Source: Runella aurantiaca
GTDB lineage: Bacteria > Bacteroidota > Bacteroidia > Cytophagales > Spirosomataceae
Direction: 5' to 3'
NCBI RefSeq assembly: GCF_003339505.1
Contig: NZ_QPIW01000008.1
Span: 176,705 to 240,704 of the forward strand
Length of the DNA stretch: 64,000 bases
The translations under genes were made by a program, and so were the position numbers. Numbering within the stretch: the first letter of the stretch is position 1; each line of letters starts with the position of its first letter. The notes under the pieces were generated by a model that saw only the letters and a list, made by a program, of their open reading frames with translations, was not told where the DNA came from and searched no databases. Below, piece after piece: positions 62,077 through 64,000 of this stretch.

Positions 62077-63708
62077 ATGAAAAGAAGAGAATTTCTAAAC
62101 AAAACGGCCCTTTCGGTAGCAGGTTTGTCGGTTGCAAATTATGCTTTTTCCAATTCATTGATTGAAGAATTCATTATTTCTGAGACCAATTTTGGCAAAA
62201 TAAAAGGATACCGAGAAAATGGTGTAAACATTTTCAAAGGCGTGCCTTATGCGGGCAACACATCTGGCGAAAGAAGATTCCGCCGACCCGCCCCACTTGA
62301 AAAATGGGCTGGCGTTAAAGATACCCTTACTTTGGGTGCGCCTGCTATCCAAAACCCAAGGCGAAATGAGCCGGCTCCATCCGAAGACTGTCTTTTCTTG
62401 AATGTATGGACACCCGCCAATGATAATAAAAAACGGCCAGTGATGTTTTACAGCCACGGGGGTGGTTTTGTGATTGGGTCGGGTGGGTCAGCAGGGCAGG
62501 ATGGGGCTAATTTGGCCCGAAACTTTGATGTAGTAGTAGTTCAAACCAATCACCGTTTGGGATTATTGGGCTTTCTTTATTTAGACGAATTAGGCGGAAA
62601 AGACTACGAAGGCTCGGGCAATAACGGCATGTTGGACATTGTGGAGGGCTTAAAATGGGTCAATACGAACATTGCTCAATTTGGGGGCGACCCCAACAAC
62701 GTCATGATTTGGGGCGAATCAGGTGGTGGCGCCAAAACGTCGTGTCTCTACGCCATGCCATCGGCAGCACCTTATTTCAATAAAGCTTCGATTGAAAGCG
62801 GGCCGGGTGTGCGCATGACCCCAAAGGAAATTGCCCAAGAAACCACGCTGATGCTTTTGAAAGAGTTGAATATCCAACCTAAAGATTGGAAAAAGCTGCT
62901 TGAAATACCTGCAACGGATTTGTTGGCTATGCAAGGCAAATTGCCGTTTGTTCCGCCATTCGTTGAAAAGAACAGAAATGCAGGATTTATGCGACGAAAC
63001 TATGGTGGCTTTGGCCCCGTGGTGGATGGTAAAGCCCTTCCGCATCATCCCTTCGACCCTTCGGCACCCGCGATTTCTAAAAACAAACCGCTCTTGGTAG
63101 GCTGGAATGAAGATGAACATACCTTCTTTGCGTGGGAAAGGAAAGAAACCGATTTTGTGAAATATGATTTTGAGGGACTATTCAAAAAGCTTGAACTACA
63201 ATATGGTGCTGATACTCAAAAAATAATTGACACCTACCGTAAGGCAAGACCCAACGCCTCCGCTGCTGATATCTACATTGCTATTTCGTCCATTACTTTG
63301 ATGGGGCTTGGTTCGGTAGATATTGCGGAGAAAAAAGTAAAAGAAGGTGGTGCTCCTGTTTATCTCTACAATTTTGGATATAAATCGGAGATGAAAATAC
63401 CCGGAACGGAATACGAAATGGGTACCCCTCATGCCATGGATATTTCATTCAAATTCAATAACGAAGCCGCTAACAAGCCAAGCTTCTTTGGCGGAAACAA
63501 GCCCGAAAAAGCCATAGCCTCCCACAATTTTGCCGAGTTATGGACAAATTTTGCCAAGACCGGAAAACCTTCGGCCAAAGATGCACCAGCATGGTCTGCC
63601 TATAACCTAAAGGAACGCCCCACCATGCGAATTGACACGAAATTGGAAGTAATCAACGATAGATTTAAAGATGAATTGAAGGTATGGAGAGAGGTGGGGA
63701 GACTGTAA
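62077..63708 (+). CDS. type-B carboxylesterase, Tat-type signal
   Basis: A 543-aa type-B carboxylesterase with a twin-arginine N-terminus ('MKRREFLNKTALSVAGLSVA'). Nucleophile elbow 'IWGESGGGAKTS' (S215), oxyanion 'YSHGGGFVIGSGG', 'SEDCLFLNVWTP', and 'MGTPHAMDISFKFN' for the histidine. The elbow continues GGGA as in the 10617 enzyme rather than GSIG as in 8941. Export through Tat means folding before transport. Translational coupling to the rhamnosidase (4 bp) supports a shared acylated rhamnoside as substrate. Confidence 0.9.
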   Translation: MKRREFLNKTALSVAGLSVANYAFSNSLIEEFIISETNFGKIKGYRENGVNIFKGVPYAGNTSGERRFRRPAPLEKWAGVKDTLTLGAPAIQNPRRNEPAPSEDCLFLNVWTPANDNKKRPVMFYSHGGGFVIGSGGSAGQDGANLARNFDVVVVQTNHRLGLLGFLYLDELGGKDYEGSGNNGMLDIVEGLKWVNTNIAQFGGDPNNVMIWGESGGGAKTSCLYAMPSAAPYFNKASIESGPGVRMTPKEIAQETTLMLLKELNIQPKDWKKLLEIPATDLLAMQGKLPFVPPFVEKNRNAGFMRRNYGGFGPVVDGKALPHHPFDPSAPAISKNKPLLVGWNEDEHTFFAWERKETDFVKYDFEGLFKKLELQYGADTQKIIDTYRKARPNASAADIYIAISSITLMGLGSVDIAEKKVKEGGAPVYLYNFGYKSEMKIPGTEYEMGTPHAMDISFKFNNEAANKPSFFGGNKPEKAIASHNFAELWTNFAKTGKPSAKDAPAWSAYNLKERPTMRIDTKLEVINDRFKDELKVWREVGRL

Positions 63709-64000
63709 TCAGATAGATGGAGAAAACAGATTTTTCAAATCCGTGTTTCCGAAGGAATCCTTTAAATCCGTGTTCTCTTTTTATTTCCAAAATTTACTAA
63801 TTGATTTCATGCAGTTGGGGGCGTTTTCACGGCCAACACCTTTATCGCTAACCATTTTATTTTGCAGGTGAAAAACACCATAGCCGTCAGGCTAAGGAAA
63901 AAAGGCATAAATTTGTCGGATGCAAAAGATTGATTTTCAAGACCTCGACCTATCCTCCTCGTGTTTTTCAGACTTATCCTCTTTTTTTGAGGCATCCGCT
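63709..64000. other. terminal spacer with AATCCGTGTT repeats, no supported gene
   Basis: AAATCCGTGTTTCC (63737-63750) and AAATCCGTGTTCTC (63764-63777) repeat words of the palindromic element at 47417-47574. Beyond this is about 220 bp in which neither strand shows a recognisable protein; a 62-codon minus-strand frame there has no family resemblance. Confidence 0.5.

Noticed and set aside
63807..63995. 62-codon minus-strand frame at the window end
   Set aside because: No signal peptide, family motif or neighbour context; composition looks like chance.

Overview
The window looks like a chromosome segment of a Bacteroidota bacterium, probably of the order Cytophagales (Runella/Dyadobacter/Spirosoma-like). 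The evidence is indirect: AT-leaning codon use, almost no Shine-Dalgarno sequences, many '...AQ' signal peptides, an outer-membrane TonB-dependent receptor with a carboxypeptidase-regulatory-like N-terminal domain, glycoside hydrolases mixed with esterases, and short palindromic intergenic repeats. No rRNA, tRNA, CRISPR array, plasmid or prophage module was seen. The genus is an inference.

Layout. 0-6.3 kb (minus strand) holds four secreted proteins: a CHRD/LamG protein cut by the window edge, a fibre-like protein, a thioredoxin-fold protein, and a two-ricin-repeat plus cysteine-rich-repeat protein of eukaryote-like appearance. 6.5-8 kb holds a single-pass membrane protein preceded by four TTTGCAAA boxes. 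At 8.1 kb a Nudix-fold regulator faces a plus-strand block (8.9-20.7 kb) of two type-B carboxylesterases, two esterase-D-like enzymes (one with an N-terminal CBM48/E-set domain), a Tat-type sugar isomerase/epimerase-like protein, a sulfatase, a CitMHS carrier, a decayed RAYT transposase and an AtuA-like gene pair. 20.7-23.5 kb holds an MFS carrier, a Crp/Fnr regulator and a voltage-gated-type K+ channel. 23.5-34.4 kb holds a GH3 enzyme, two LacI regulators, an alpha/beta-hydrolase/SGNH fusion, an AraC regulator, an RraA-fold protein, a CBM6-like protein, an aldo/keto reductase and a GlcG/HbpS-like protein.

34.6-44.6 kb is the most distinctive part. It is an almost unbroken plus-strand operon of an extradiol-type VOC dioxygenase, a FrsA-like (C-C hydrolase type) alpha/beta hydrolase, a flavin monooxygenase, an SMP-30 lactonase, two SDRs, a HisD paralogue, a fumarylacetoacetate-hydrolase-family enzyme, an ABM-fold protein and a kynurenine-formamidase-like cyclase. 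It is split once by a minus-strand four-helix-bundle (23S-IVS-type) gene bracketed by 21-nt inverted repeats. 44.6-63.7 kb continues on the plus strand with two GH3 enzymes, an AraC regulator, a solo TonB receptor, a CBM48-esterase, a GH35-type beta-galactosidase, an MFS carrier, a Dabb protein, an alpha/beta esterase, a GH78 alpha-L-rhamnosidase and a third type-B carboxylesterase.

How it may work together (inference): the TonB receptor imports a small plant-derived, acylated and glycosylated compound. Periplasmic esterases, rhamnosidase, glucosidases and galactosidase strip it. MFS carriers take up sugars and aglycone. The 34-44 kb operon then hydroxylates, opens and hydrolyses an aromatic ring. 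The combination of rhamnoside/glucoside hydrolases, many phenolic-ester-type esterases and a ring-cleavage operon without SusC/SusD pairs suggests a phenolic-glycoside (for example flavonoid-glycoside-like) utilisation locus. The substrate cannot be read from sequence.
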